Shown here in pieces: positions 1 to 9,722 of a DNA stretch of 64,000 nucleotides. The first letter of the stretch is position 1. Each line of letters starts with the position of its first letter. Under the pieces are notes generated by a model that was given only the letters and a program-made list of their open reading frames with translations, was not told where the DNA came from and made no database searches. The translations under genes were made by a program, and so were the position numbers. Source of the DNA: Kitagawia praeruptora (Eukaryota > Streptophyta > Magnoliopsida > Apiales > Apiaceae). Location of the stretch: the NCBI GenBank assembly GCA_037693485.1, contig CM075348.1, forward strand, positions 13,436,501 through 13,500,500, in the 5' to 3' direction.

Positions 1-1783
1 GTGCTTCAACCGTCAATTGTTGTGGAACAGACCCTGATCCTGAAGCACTGTCATGTTGCACAGGCTTCAGCCATGTTGACATGAAGTCAGAGCTAGAGCT
101 AGGCAAGCTAGTCTCCTCAGTTACAGATGCAACTTCTGTAACCGGATGGATTGACTCTACTACTGGTGTCACCACAGAAGTGGGATGAATTACACCAGCA
201 GTTGACACAGGCACAGAGTCTCTAGTAAAAACTAGGGGAACCTCTGTGTTTGTGATGGTGTCATTAGGATATGCCTCAGCATGCATTCCCTCACCATCTA
301 AATGTGGGTTCTGAGTGGTGAACAAAGTGTCATGCACTAAGTCACTTGAAATTATTGGCTCATCAAGCAAAAAGGATTCTTGATGATCAATACCTTGCAT
401 CTCAGTTGTCTGAGTTGCAGGTTCCAAAGAAATTTCAGAGTTAGATTCTGGAAGAGAAGTGTGTTTTAGAGTAGATTTTGGCAACTCCCCCTGAGAGATA
501 GAGGAAGTTTCAAAAGTGATGTGCTCTCCACTCAGTGTTGTGCCAGCCTTATCACTCCCATGTGCTGACTCTATACAAGAGGGTGCATTGGGGAGAATGC
601 TTGATTCTATAGGTGCACCCTGTTGAGAGGATACACCTAGTGAGCTGTGTGCCCCTGATTTTACAACTTCAGCCATTTGTGTGACTGAAGAGGTGGTCTT
701 AGTTTTCTTCTTCTTTGTTCTGTGTAAGGGTAACTCAGATTCCTCACTTCCTAGACCTAATTCAACAGCTAATGCTGCTTCAGACAAGATATTTAAAGGT
801 GCAGACATTACTTCCTTTCTCTTCTTTTTACTAACATCACCCTTTTGAGAGGATGATGCAGTTGGCTCAGTAAGAGGTAGAGTGTTTGGTTGAGAGGGTT
901 GGTTAGCAGGCCCTGGGTTAGCATTTTGTTCTACTTGCTTGGGCTGTGCTAACTTAGATTTTGCATCAAATGTTGGCATGTTGTGGGGGTAAGTCCTAAA
1001 CAAACTCTCCATATGGGGAGTTATGTTCAGTCTTACATCCACATCATTCCTAGTTTCCAAGTTACCAAAAATGAGTTTGGTCATGGACTTAGGATAGCCT
1101 ATTTTATTTTTATCAATCCCAGGCAATTCAATCAATGAAGCATTTTTATAATTAAGTACAGATTGAATGAAGCGAGGGAAGAAAATATCAGTACCTCTCT
1201 TGGTTGTGTTCTTACCAAGTCTCCCATATAATTCTTGAAGTATGATTTGGCCAACATCTATCTTCTTTCCATAGGCCAAAGCATATCCAATTTGCTGCAC
1301 AGGTGCACTGATTTGATCAAAGCTTGATTTCCTGGCAGTGAAGACTTGGAGAAGAGTTGCAAACACATAGCTCCACTCCTTTCTCAGATTCTTTCTGTTT
1401 AGCTTTCCAAGGTTAATCCCATCTGAGTAGTTTATGAACTCAAAGAATTCCTCCAACTCTGCGTTAGTGGCCATTCTGTCAAATGACTCTTGTTGTAGTC
1501 CTAGTGCTTGGTTCATGTCTGCAGTAGTGATAGTGATTTCCTTATCTTGAACCTTGCAGTAGATGACATAGGAAGTGATTGCGTTTTCCAGGGCTACAAC
1601 CTCCACAATAGCAGTACTCCAGAATTGTTCCAAAATATCGAGATACAGAGTTGGGTTGGCAGAGAGTGCATCCTTGATATATGACTCAGCCATCCATTTC
1701 ACAAAGCACTTGAAATTTGCATTGGGTGCTTCAACATCACTAGTGAGAGCGATGAAGTTGGTGTTGAACTTTACTGTTGCCAT
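1..1783 (-). CDS. Extra ORF downstream of pol (env-like position), partial
   Basis: An ATG at 1783-1781 opens a minus-strand frame that stays open to base 1, at least 594 codons, so the C-terminus is missing. Residues 1-270 look globular and contain NPTLYLDILEQFWSTA; I recall similar FWSTA-type proteins from asterid retroelements, without a database check. From about residue 280 the protein is Ser/Thr/Pro/Glu-rich and probably disordered, with basic clusters KKKRK (319-323) and KKKK (357-360) that resemble nuclear localisation signals. No signal peptide or membrane helix is evident, so an envelope role is not supported by what is visible. Its position after pol matches the third ORF of Sireviruses. 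The start context (ACAAATGGC) and a pyrimidine-rich leader suit a plant translation start. Function unknown. Confidence 0.8.
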   Translation of the reverse strand, partial: MATVKFNTNFIALTSDVEAPNANFKCFVKWMAESYIKDALSANPTLYLDILEQFWSTAIVEVVALENAITSYVIYCKVQDKEITITTADMNQALGLQQESFDRMATNAELEEFFEFINYSDGINLGKLNRKNLRKEWSYVFATLLQVFTARKSSFDQISAPVQQIGYALAYGKKIDVGQIILQELYGRLGKNTTKRGTDIFFPRFIQSVLNYKNASLIELPGIDKNKIGYPKSMTKLIFGNLETRNDVDVRLNITPHMESLFRTYPHNMPTFDAKSKLAQPKQVEQNANPGPANQPSQPNTLPLTEPTASSSQKGDVSKKKRKEVMSAPLNILSEAALAVELGLGSEESELPLHRTKKKKTKTTSSVTQMAEVVKSGAHSSLGVSSQQGAPIESSILPNAPSCIESAHGSDKAGTTLSGEHITFETSSISQGELPKSTLKHTSLPESNSEISLEPATQTTEMQGIDHQESFLLDEPIISSDLVHDTLFTTQNPHLDGEGMHAEAYPNDTITNTEVPLVFTRDSVPVSTAGVIHPTSVVTPVVESIHPVTEVASVTEETSLPSSSSDFMSTWLKPVQHDSASGSGSVPQQLTVEA

Positions 1784-1911
1784 TTGTGTAGAAGAGAGAA
1801 AAGAAATTGAAGGTTGAAGAAGAAATTTGGCTTTTCGTAGCTAGGGTTTCAGGGGTTTAGAGAGTGTAGATGCTTGAGAAATCGAATGAAATGAATCGAA
1901 TAGATGTGAGA

Positions 1912-1920
1912 TTGTATAAG
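1912..1920 (-). promoter_or_regulatory. TATA-like sequence upstream of the extra ORF
   Basis: On the minus strand TTATACAAT lies about 130 bases before the ATG at 1783. Between them is a leader containing AAACCCTAGC and a long CT-rich stretch, as in many plant 5' leaders. This suggests, but does not prove, a separate internal promoter. Confidence 0.35.
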
Positions 1921-1934
1921 TATGAAGTACTTGA

Positions 1935-2365
1935 ATTGTCGATTAGCAGACTGTTTTGTATCGACAAGTCAGGCATTCGAGAAGTAGAAAACAACTATTC
2001 GAGAAGTCAAGAATGGCTTAATCGATAACTCAAGCAGATAGAAACTCACAGCTGGCAGTTATCTAACTTAGAAATAATTCTAAATTAAATAAAATGTGTT
2101 TTTATGAGTGAATTAAATTTTTAGATAAAAATCCAAAATCGGTTAAAATTCAGCGAGAATTCAGCCTTTTCAAATGATTCGAGAACTCAAATATAGTGTT
2201 CGAGAACTCAATCATTCGAGAACTCAGTTACTATATTCGAGAAGTCTAGAATTCCTCTATTCGATATCGCAGAAAGACTCTATTCGAGAACTCAAGAGTA
2301 CTCTAATGAGACTTATTAGAGATGTCGAATAGTGAATCATTCGAGAAGTCTGACTTATCGAACTA
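1935..2365. repeat. Array of TTCGAGAA(G/C)T repeats between pol and the extra ORF
   Basis: At least eight copies of a core like ATTCGAGAAGTC or ATTCGAGAACTCA occur here, all in the same direction on the plus strand, with variants such as TATCGAACT. The same core is repeated in the element's LTR (9010-9420), mostly in the opposite direction. Apart from this array the spacer 1784-2628 holds no coding sequence that I recognise. Confidence 0.75.
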
Positions 2366-2628
2366 TACCCATCACTCATAAAAATTTGATTTTCACTATC
2401 TTGTAAAAATTTACCAGACATATTCATTGAAAAATATCCTAGCAAATCAAATAGTGATTTTCTCAAAATTTCATAGAAATTTTGAGTTAATAAAAATATG
2501 ATTTTCAACATATGCAACAGATTTGAAATATTTATAAATCATATTTCAGCCAACACTTACTTTAAAAATATTGAGGATTTAGATAAAGTAAGTGTTTACT
2601 GCCGCAACAATCTAGATGATGTATTCAC

Positions 2629-5600
2629 TTAGCCAGAATCTGAAGAATTCAGCATTCCAATCTCACTTACCAACCTTGTGAAGGTGGCTTCATCTAATGG
2701 CTTAGTGAATATATCAGCTAGTTGTTTATCTGTAGAGACATAATGCAACTCAATGGTTCCATTAGTTGCATGTTCTCTTATGAAATGATATCTGATGTCA
2801 ATGTGCTTTGTTCTAGAATGATTGACAGGATTGGCAACTATAGAGATTGCACTTGTGTTGTCACACATGATTGGAATTCTTTCCAACACAAGTCCATAAT
2901 CTCTAAGTTGATTTCTAATCCAAAGCACTTGAGCACAGCAACTTCCAGCAGCTATGTATTCAGCCTCAGCTGTAGAAGTTGACACAGATTGTTGCTTCTT
3001 GCTATACCAAGAAACTAACCTTTGTCCAAGAAACTGGCAGCTTCCTGAGGTGCTTTTCCTATCCACTCTGCATCCAGCATAATCAGCATCAGAGTAACCA
3101 ACCAGATTGAACCCTGTGTCCTTAGGGTACCATAATCCCAAGTTAGGAGTGCCCTTCAGATATCTAAAGATCCTTTTTATTGCAATCAAATGTGATTCCT
3201 TTGGATTTGATTGAAACCTTGCACACAAGCATGTAGCAAACATGATGTCTGGCCTACTTGCAGTGAGGTAGAGTAGAGAACCAACCATGCCTCTGTAGAC
3301 TGAGATATCTACTCTCTTGCCTTTAGCATCTTCATCCAATTTAGTGGCAGTGGCCATGGGTGTCTTGGCAGGTGAACAATCTTCCAAGTCAAACTTCTTC
3401 AATAAATCCTTGATGTACTTGGTTTGATTGATAAAGATACCATCCTTCCTTTGACTGACTTGCAACCCTAGAAAGAATGTCAACTCTCCCATCATACTCA
3501 TCTCATATCTGCTCTGCATGAGTTTAGAGAATTTCTCACACAGTTTCTCATTTGTAGAACCAAAAATGATATCATCCACATAGATTTGAACTAGGATCAT
3601 ATCATCACCATGCTTCTTGTAAAACAGTGTCTTGTCCAATGTGCCTCGAGTGAATTGATTTTCAAGAAGAAATTGTGATAGAGTATCATACCATGCTCTT
3701 GGAGCTTGCTTAAGTCCATACAGTGCCTTAAGCAATCTGTAGACAAATTCTGGGAAATGTGGATCCTCAAAGCCAGGTGGTTGTTGCACATAAACCTCTT
3801 CTTCCAACTCTCCATTTAGAAATGCACTCTTGACATCCATTTGATAAACTTTAAAGTTTGAATGAGCAGCAAATGCCAAGAATATTCTAATGGCTTCCAA
3901 TCTAGCAACAGGGGCAAATGTCTCATCATAATCAATGCCTTCCTGTTGAGAGTATCCTTTTGCAACCAGCCTTGCTTTGTTTCTTATTATTACACCATCT
4001 TCATCCATCTTATTCTTCAGAACCCATTTTGTTCCAACAATGGTTCTATTCTTTGGTGCAGGCACAAGTTCCCATACTTTGTTCCTTTCAAATTGATTCA
4101 GCTCCTCTTGCATGGCAATAATCCAATCTGGATCCAACAATGCATCATCAAGTTTCTTAGGCTCAACTTGTGATAGAAAACATCCATAGAGGCACTCATT
4201 TTGAGTTGCTCTCCTAGTCCTTACTCCTGCATTAGGATCTCCAATGATTTGCTCTGCAGTGTGTGATCTATCCCATTTCCTTGAGTGTTCAGCCTGATTT
4301 CTCATCCTTGATGTTGCTTCATCATCCTCATCATGATCATCCTCATTTCCTCCCCCTGTGAAGTTGCCATTACTCACAGGTGTGTCTTGGATGCTTGTTT
4401 CTTCACTATTGATTGGCACAAATTCTTCTCTTGTATCATTATTCACTTGAGTTTGTTGAACTTGAGTTTCAACTCCAGTTTCAGTCTCTTCATCAGAATC
4501 ATCTAGATTATCAAACTTCAATGGATCTTTGTCTTCATCATTGGCTTCTTCTAGTCCAGGTAGTTTGCTGTCATCAAATGTTGCATCTGTGCTTTCCATA
4601 ACTTTCTTTTGACTGATGACATAAACCTTGTATGCAATTCTTTCCATAGAATAGCCAAGAAAAATTCCTTCAAATGCTTTTGCATCAAACTTTCCAACAT
4701 ATTCAGAATTGTCCTTAAGTACAAAGCATTTGCTTCCAAAAGTATGAATATACTTCAGTGTAGGCTTCTTTCCAGTCATCAAGTTGTAAGGAGTCTTTCC
4801 AGTGTTTTTGTTGATGAGGGTTCTGTTCTGAATATAGCATGCAGTGCTCACAGCCTCAGCCCAAAAACATGTGGGCATTTTTGCATCAAGTAACATTGTT
4901 CTAGCAGCCTCAATTAGAGTTCTATTCTTTCTCTCAACAACTCCATTTTGTTGTGGAGTCCTTGGAGCTGAGAATTGCTGAGAAATGCCATTCTCTTTGC
5001 AGAATGCTTCAAGTGTGGCATTTCTGAACTCTGTTCCATTATCACTCCTCAATGCAATCACACTTGCATCGTTTGCCTTTGCTTCCTTGTCAACTTTCTT
5101 TATATGCTCAATGATTACTTGTGGAGCCTCATCTTTTGATGCCAGAAATTCTACCCATGTATACCTTGAAAAATCATCAACCATTACCAGGGCATACTTC
5201 TTTCTTCCAAGTGACATTATGTTAACAGGCCCAAACAAATCCATATGGATAAGTTGTAGTGGCTTGGTTACAGATGTCACTGTCTTTGACTTGTGGCTTG
5301 ATCTCTTCATTTTTCCTTTTTGACAAGCCTCACACACTCCTTCTTGGCAGAATTCAAGTGTGGGCATGCCTCTCACTAACTCTCTTTTGACTAGAGAATT
5401 AATGGCCTTAAAGTTCAGGTGTGATAGTTTCTTGTGCCACAGCCAACAATCTTCATTTGATGCTTTTGAGTAAAAGCAACAAATTTTGTCCTTGTTTGCA
5501 GAGTCCATATTGGCTACAAACAGGCTTCCCTTCCTTACTCCAGATAGAGCAAAATCACCAGTCTTCTTGTGGGTGATCAAACATTCATCTTTGTCAAAAT

Positions 5601-5901
5601 TCACTTTGAATCCTCTATCAGTAAACTGACCAACACTTAACAGATTATGCTTGAGCCCCTTGACTAGTGCTACATCTTCAATGATGACATTTCCAACTTT
5701 CAGCTTGCCATATCCCAATGTGTTACCCATGCTGTCATCTCCAAAAGCAACCATTGGGCCAGCCTTTTCCTCATACTGTGATAGCAGGGCCATATCACCA
5801 GTCATATGATTTGAGCATCCACTGTCCAAAATCCACATGACCTTCTTCTCACTTTCTTTGCCCTGCAAACACAAAGGTATTACTTTTCCTTTGGTACCCA
5901 A
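2629..5901 (-). CDS. pol: Sirevirus Pol polyprotein (protease, integrase, reverse transcriptase, RNase H)
   Basis: This 1090-residue frame has no internal stop. In order it shows: the aspartic protease site DSG at 26-28; an HHCC zinc-binding region (H156, H161, C190, C193); an integrase core with D221, D287 and E323, giving the D35E spacing; a copia C-terminal FLGYS motif near 415; RT from about 605 to 830 with QMDV at 687-690 and the catalytic YVDD at 774-777; and RNase H with D938, E979 and D1014. The listed start is a TTG, not an ATG. The frame is open from a TAA only about seven codons upstream and overlaps the end of gag by 22 bases in the -1 frame, so it is probably made as a Gag-Pol fusion. 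All catalytic residues expected of the family are present. Confidence 0.95.
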   Translation of the reverse strand: MGTKGKVIPLCLQGKESEKKVMWILDSGCSNHMTGDMALLSQYEEKAGPMVAFGDDSMGNTLGYGKLKVGNVIIEDVALVKGLKHNLLSVGQFTDRGFKVNFDKDECLITHKKTGDFALSGVRKGSLFVANMDSANKDKICCFYSKASNEDCWLWHKKLSHLNFKAINSLVKRELVRGMPTLEFCQEGVCEACQKGKMKRSSHKSKTVTSVTKPLQLIHMDLFGPVNIMSLGRKKYALVMVDDFSRYTWVEFLASKDEAPQVIIEHIKKVDKEAKANDASVIALRSDNGTEFRNATLEAFCKENGISQQFSAPRTPQQNGVVERKNRTLIEAARTMLLDAKMPTCFWAEAVSTACYIQNRTLINKNTGKTPYNLMTGKKPTLKYIHTFGSKCFVLKDNSEYVGKFDAKAFEGIFLGYSMERIAYKVYVISQKKVMESTDATFDDSKLPGLEEANDEDKDPLKFDNLDDSDEETETGVETQVQQTQVNNDTREEFVPINSEETSIQDTPVSNGNFTGGGNEDDHDEDDEATSRMRNQAEHSRKWDRSHTAEQIIGDPNAGVRTRRATQNECLYGCFLSQVEPKKLDDALLDPDWIIAMQEELNQFERNKVWELVPAPKNRTIVGTKWVLKNKMDEDGVIIRNKARLVAKGYSQQEGIDYDETFAPVARLEAIRIFLAFAAHSNFKVYQMDVKSAFLNGELEEEVYVQQPPGFEDPHFPEFVYRLLKALYGLKQAPRAWYDTLSQFLLENQFTRGTLDKTLFYKKHGDDMILVQIYVDDIIFGSTNEKLCEKFSKLMQSRYEMSMMGELTFFLGLQVSQRKDGIFINQTKYIKDLLKKFDLEDCSPAKTPMATATKLDEDAKGKRVDISVYRGMVGSLLYLTASRPDIMFATCLCARFQSNPKESHLIAIKRIFRYLKGTPNLGLWYPKDTGFNLVGYSDADYAGCRVDRKSTSGSCQFLGQRLVSWYSKKQQSVSTSTAEAEYIAAGSCCAQVLWIRNQLRDYGLVLERIPIMCDNTSAISIVANPVNHSRTKHIDIRYHFIREHATNGTIELHYVSTDKQLADIFTKPLDEATFTRLVSEIGMLNSSDSG

Positions 5902-8387
5902 ACAAGTTTGGGTCCATGTGACTTAGAGACATTTTTATCATAAACAACATGCTTGTTAACTTTCTTAGTGTCAGTCTTCTTGTCACTGTTGGAAGTCTTA
6001 GAACCTGAGGTTTCAGACTTGGGTGACAAAGGTACCTTCCTAGCTTTAGGAGGACTTGAAGACTTTGACCTTGTGTAGTGTGTGTGAGAATTGTGACTGA
6101 TACAACCATCAATGAACTGTCTTCTTAAATTAAAACAACTAGTCATAACATTCATATTGCATGGCATACAGTCAAATTTATCACAGAAGGGTGCATCTCT
6201 ATGTCTTAGAGGCACAGAACAATCATAGAAAGGTTTAGACACACTACCAACAGGTTTCTTGCATGCATGAGTTAGATGGTTGGTACTGAAACAGTTCTGA
6301 CAAGTTTTCCTAGGGGCATTAGGCATATAAGCATAGTTGTTATCCTTGTTAATCCCTAACTTGCCATTTCTGTTCTGTTTCTTTTTAGTCACTTCCTTTT
6401 CTGATTCACTCTTCCCAGCTGATACAAACTTAACAAACTTCTTAGGTCTTGGCCTATCAACTACTAGCTTCTTGGTCTTTGACTTGGCACTCTCACCCTT
6501 AGAGGATGCTTGCTGTTCACTAGATTGTGCCTCATCCTCATCATTCAACATTTGCTTGATGAGTAAGGCATCCTCATCAATTTCAAATGTTGATTCCTTA
6601 AAAGTTGGATTTTCAGTTTTTCTCAAAATGTGAGGCACTTTCTCATGAACAGCTGTGTCCTCTTCGATGACAGCATAGCCTTTCCTTTGTTTGAGAGAGT
6701 CATAGTCAAGTCCAATAGCTGCTTTAGGTTTAGCTTCAATTTTCTCACAGTAGGATTGCACTAAACCAGATGATTTCTTGAAAGTTTTAAGTTTGAATTC
6801 ATTCTCAGCTAATTCATCCCTAAGAGCCTTCTCTACTTGACTAGCACATAGAACCTTGTTCTCCAAATATTCCACTTCTTTCTTAAGGTTTTCTACTTGC
6901 ATAGCAGTTAGCTCAAGTTCCTCATTCTTTTTGGTTAATACTTCATTTCTAGTAGACAGTTTAGCAATCTCCTCATTAGCAGCAGTCATACTAGTATGAA
7001 TATTAAACATTTCAACAGATAATTGTTCAATCATGGATTTGTATTCAGAAACAGACATGTCTATAGTAGTGAGAGATGGTACCTGAGAATCAGATGAAGA
7101 TGAGTCATCCTTGGAGTTGGCCATCAAGGCATAATTGCAGAATTCTTGTTCCTCTTCATCACTCTCAGAATCATCCCAACACTTCCCTTCAGCTTTGTAG
7201 GCCTTACCATGTGTCTGCTTTTTCAGAAGGGCCTCATACTTAGCTTCTAGCTCAAGATAATCTCTATCCTTCTTTTTAGGCTTCTCGCATTCACTGGCAA
7301 AATGCCCTAGGTCATTGCATCTATAACACCTTACAGATGACCTATCCACATAACCGGTTTTGAACTTATTTCTGTTTGGTTTCACAGGTGCCTTGTTCTT
7401 GTTGGCTGAATAGTTTTGAGTTTTGGGTTTGAAGGGTTGATTTCTTTTAAATCTGATGTTTGGAAATTTTCTGGCCATGAAAGCATATGAAGTATTTTCC
7501 ATCCCATCAAGTTCTTCCAGAGTGTAAAACTCCTCTTCTTCTTCCTCCTTTTCCTCAACAGGTTCACTCACCCCAGCTTCAGTTTCTTCATCATCTGCCA
7601 CCTCCTCTATCCTTAGTTGGCTTGTAGATGCTTCTAGGTCCAGGATGGATTTGTTGACAATCAAGGCACATGATGTGTTTATCATCCTACCTTGGTTTGC
7701 TTGGATAGCCCTCTTCTGAAGCAACTCAAGTTCATGAGTCTTTAGGACTCCATATAGTACATCATAGGTGACTTTGTTCAAATCTCTCTCTCTTAGGGAA
7801 ATGACTCTTTGCTCCAGATGATTTGGTGAAGACAACAGAAATTTCATATTTAACTCCTTGGTGCTGTAAACCTTTCCATTCATCTGCAACTCAGTAACTA
7901 GCTTGTGAAACCTTTCAAACATCTCAGTGATGCTTTCCTTGGGCTGTGCCATGAAAGCTTCATACTGTGTGACCAGTATATGTTTCCTGTTTTCTTTAAC
8001 CTCATCAGTCCCTTCACACAACACCTCAATGTGATCCCACATCTCTTTAGCAGACGTGCATGATGCAATGTTTGCAAACATTGACATATCCATGGAATCA
8101 ATGATGAGCAACATGAGGTGGCTGTCAAGAGCAACCTTCTCCCTTTCTGACTCTGTCCACTTTGATGGATCCTTGGCCTCATAAGCTCTAGGGATTGTTA
8201 TGGTTCCAACAGTCTTCTCTGGTATCTCTTGTTGTGGAACAAAAGGACCATTCTTGAGAATCTCAGGATACAAGGGATGAGAGGCTTTGATGAACAACAT
8301 CATCTTTATCTTCCAGAGGTTGAAGTTTTCTTTATCAAACTTAGGGACCTTCACCGTTCCTGTAGTCTTTGGTGTATTCGAACTCAT
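5880..8387 (-). CDS. gag: Sirevirus Gag polyprotein
   Basis: An 835-residue capsid/nucleocapsid protein, far longer than usual copia Gags, as known for Sireviruses. The N-terminal third is a UBN2-type copia Gag domain (about 15-230). An acidic stretch (264-287) precedes a CX2CX4HX4C zinc knuckle at C354-C367. A Leu/Glu/Lys-rich coiled coil spans about 455-535. A second CX2CX4HX4C motif lies at C696-C709, and the C-terminus is rich in Lys and Ser. The ATG at 8387 lies 32 bases after the PBS and is the first in the leader, which supports this start. Sirevirus Gags are known to carry C-terminal extensions used for host contacts; I saw no clear dynein-light-chain motif here. Confidence 0.93.
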   Translation of the reverse strand: MSSNTPKTTGTVKVPKFDKENFNLWKIKMMLFIKASHPLYPEILKNGPFVPQQEIPEKTVGTITIPRAYEAKDPSKWTESEREKVALDSHLMLLIIDSMDMSMFANIASCTSAKEMWDHIEVLCEGTDEVKENRKHILVTQYEAFMAQPKESITEMFERFHKLVTELQMNGKVYSTKELNMKFLLSSPNHLEQRVISLRERDLNKVTYDVLYGVLKTHELELLQKRAIQANQGRMINTSCALIVNKSILDLEASTSQLRIEEVADDEETEAGVSEPVEEKEEEEEEFYTLEELDGMENTSYAFMARKFPNIRFKRNQPFKPKTQNYSANKNKAPVKPNRNKFKTGYVDRSSVRCYRCNDLGHFASECEKPKKKDRDYLELEAKYEALLKKQTHGKAYKAEGKCWDDSESDEEEQEFCNYALMANSKDDSSSSDSQVPSLTTIDMSVSEYKSMIEQLSVEMFNIHTSMTAANEEIAKLSTRNEVLTKKNEELELTAMQVENLKKEVEYLENKVLCASQVEKALRDELAENEFKLKTFKKSSGLVQSYCEKIEAKPKAAIGLDYDSLKQRKGYAVIEEDTAVHEKVPHILRKTENPTFKESTFEIDEDALLIKQMLNDEDEAQSSEQQASSKGESAKSKTKKLVVDRPRPKKFVKFVSAGKSESEKEVTKKKQNRNGKLGINKDNNYAYMPNAPRKTCQNCFSTNHLTHACKKPVGSVSKPFYDCSVPLRHRDAPFCDKFDCMPCNMNVMTSCFNLRRQFIDGCISHNSHTHYTRSKSSSPPKARKVPLSPKSETSGSKTSNSDKKTDTKKVNKHVVYDKNVSKSHGPKLVWVPKEK

Positions 8388-8418
8388 GATCGTTTCTCTG
8401 TTTTTGAATAAACAGCCC

Positions 8419-8430
8419 GCTCTGATACCA
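8419..8430 (-). other. Primer binding site, initiator tRNA-Met type
   Basis: TGGTATCAGAGC on the minus strand is the standard copia primer site complementary to initiator tRNA-Met. Two bases separate it from the end of the 5' LTR. Confidence 0.95.
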
Positions 8431-8432
8431 CT

Positions 8433-9722
8433 TGTTGAGTATTGAACACGGTAAAAGAATACAGAGGGGGGGGTGAATGGATTCTTGAACTTTTCTTGGA
8501 TTGAGTCTGTGTAGCAGATAAGTGCCTGTGTGTGCAGAGATTAAGGTGCGGATAAATAAACAACACAAGACACAATATCACTTTAATCTAATGTATATTA
8601 GATAAAGGTTGCTACAATCTGTGAATACAAATGGTAGTATTCTCAGCTTCGTTTTTCTCAGAGAGATATAGCTTACAGTGTATGAAAAACTTGACTCACA
8701 AAGTTACTAAGTTATGAAGTGAGGCTGTGTCCTTATAGAACATGGATACAGCCTGCTTACTACAAATAAGGTAGCTAAAACACATTACTTTCTAGTCTGT
8801 CTATCCTTTTTGAGTAAGTGTCCAAACGGTTACAGATTTGACTTTGCAAAGCCTGTTTGGATCCACTTCTTTAGCTCCTTGTCTCTTCTATATCTCTCCA
8901 AGCTTCCTTGTAGGCTTTCCAGAGCACGTTACAGGTTGTGGTCCATAAAGTGCATTGGCTTGTTGCAGGTTTCTGACTTGTACAATTTCTTCAGTATTTT
9001 GTCTCCAAGAATGTATTCGAGAAGTGACTAAGTAAGTGATTCGAGAACTGGAATTGACTTGATCGATAACTCTGAGTTCTCGAATACTGTTATAGTGACA
9101 TATCGAACCACTTCTCGAATAGCTCTTTTCCATCAGGATTCCTTGAGTTGTCGAATAGAGCATTTGACTTATCGAATCCTCGAGTTGTCGAATAGCTTTC
9201 TGAGTCTTTGAGATATCGGATGGAACTTTGACTTGTTGACTCTTTGAGACCTCGAATACCATCTTGACTTGTTGACTTCTTGAGTTCTCGAATAGAGTAG
9301 TAGACATATCGAATCCCTGAGATATCGAATGAGATATCGAACAGTGTATTCAGAGATATCGAATAGTGTCTTGAGATATCGAATCTCTGACTTCTCGAAT
9401 GCTGGACTTCTCGAATAGACAAATATACTTCTTGAATTGGTACTTAGGCAAATTCTTCATTTCTTCAAATCCCAACTGTGATTATTTGGCAGTCTTTAAC
9501 TCCTTGCTTGAGGCATGAACCATGGAACTTCTTTCAAGCATTATTCTAGACTCTATTTGTACAGTTACACAACTAGGATTTGATGCCTATTACAAGTACA
9601 ATACAAACAGAAACTCTACAACTAGAGGTTCCCTCAGTTAAGAGGTCATGTAAGTAATGCAAAGCATTACAAACAATTAGGCTTGTTATTAGATGTATAC
9701 AGGCATGCCTCTGTAACTAACA
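8433..9722 (-). repeat. 5' LTR of the Sirevirus (about 1290 bp)
   Basis: In element direction it begins TGTTAGTTAC at 9722 and ends ACTCAACA at 8433, giving the expected TGTT/AACA ends, two bases before the PBS. The right end is inferred from the terminal dinucleotide, because the partner LTR is outside the window. A probable TATA box (TTCTATAAGG on the minus strand) lies at 8731-8740, downstream of a dense repeat array. Confidence 0.85.
9010..9420. repeat. TCGAATAG-type repeat array in the LTR, upstream of its TATA box
   Basis: About 17 degenerate copies of a core such as GACTTCTCGAATAG or GAGATATCGAATAG, spaced roughly 20-30 bp, fill this part of the LTR. Two copies at the left end (9016, 9042) run in the opposite direction. 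The array lies about 280 bp upstream of the TATA box in element direction, where Sireviruses are known to carry repeated regulatory palindromes. Confidence 0.75.

Larger units (their letters stand above)
1..9722 (-). mobile_element. Sirevirus-type Ty1/copia retrotransposon, 3' end outside the window
   Basis: Read on the minus strand, the order is 5' LTR (9722-8433), primer binding site, a large Gag ORF, a pol ORF in the order protease-integrase-RT-RNase H, a spacer, and an extra ORF that leaves the window. A Gag over 800 residues plus an extra ORF after pol is the known layout of the Sirevirus (SIRE/Maximus) lineage. Gag and pol have no internal stop, so the copy looks young and may encode working proteins. 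The 3' LTR and the left target-site copy are not in the window, so age and TSD cannot be checked; the five bases after the LTR on the right are AAAAT. Confidence 0.9.

Noticed and set aside
1575..1817. 80-codon plus-strand ORF
   Set aside because: It lies antisense to the long open extra ORF of the Sirevirus and has no coding features of its own.
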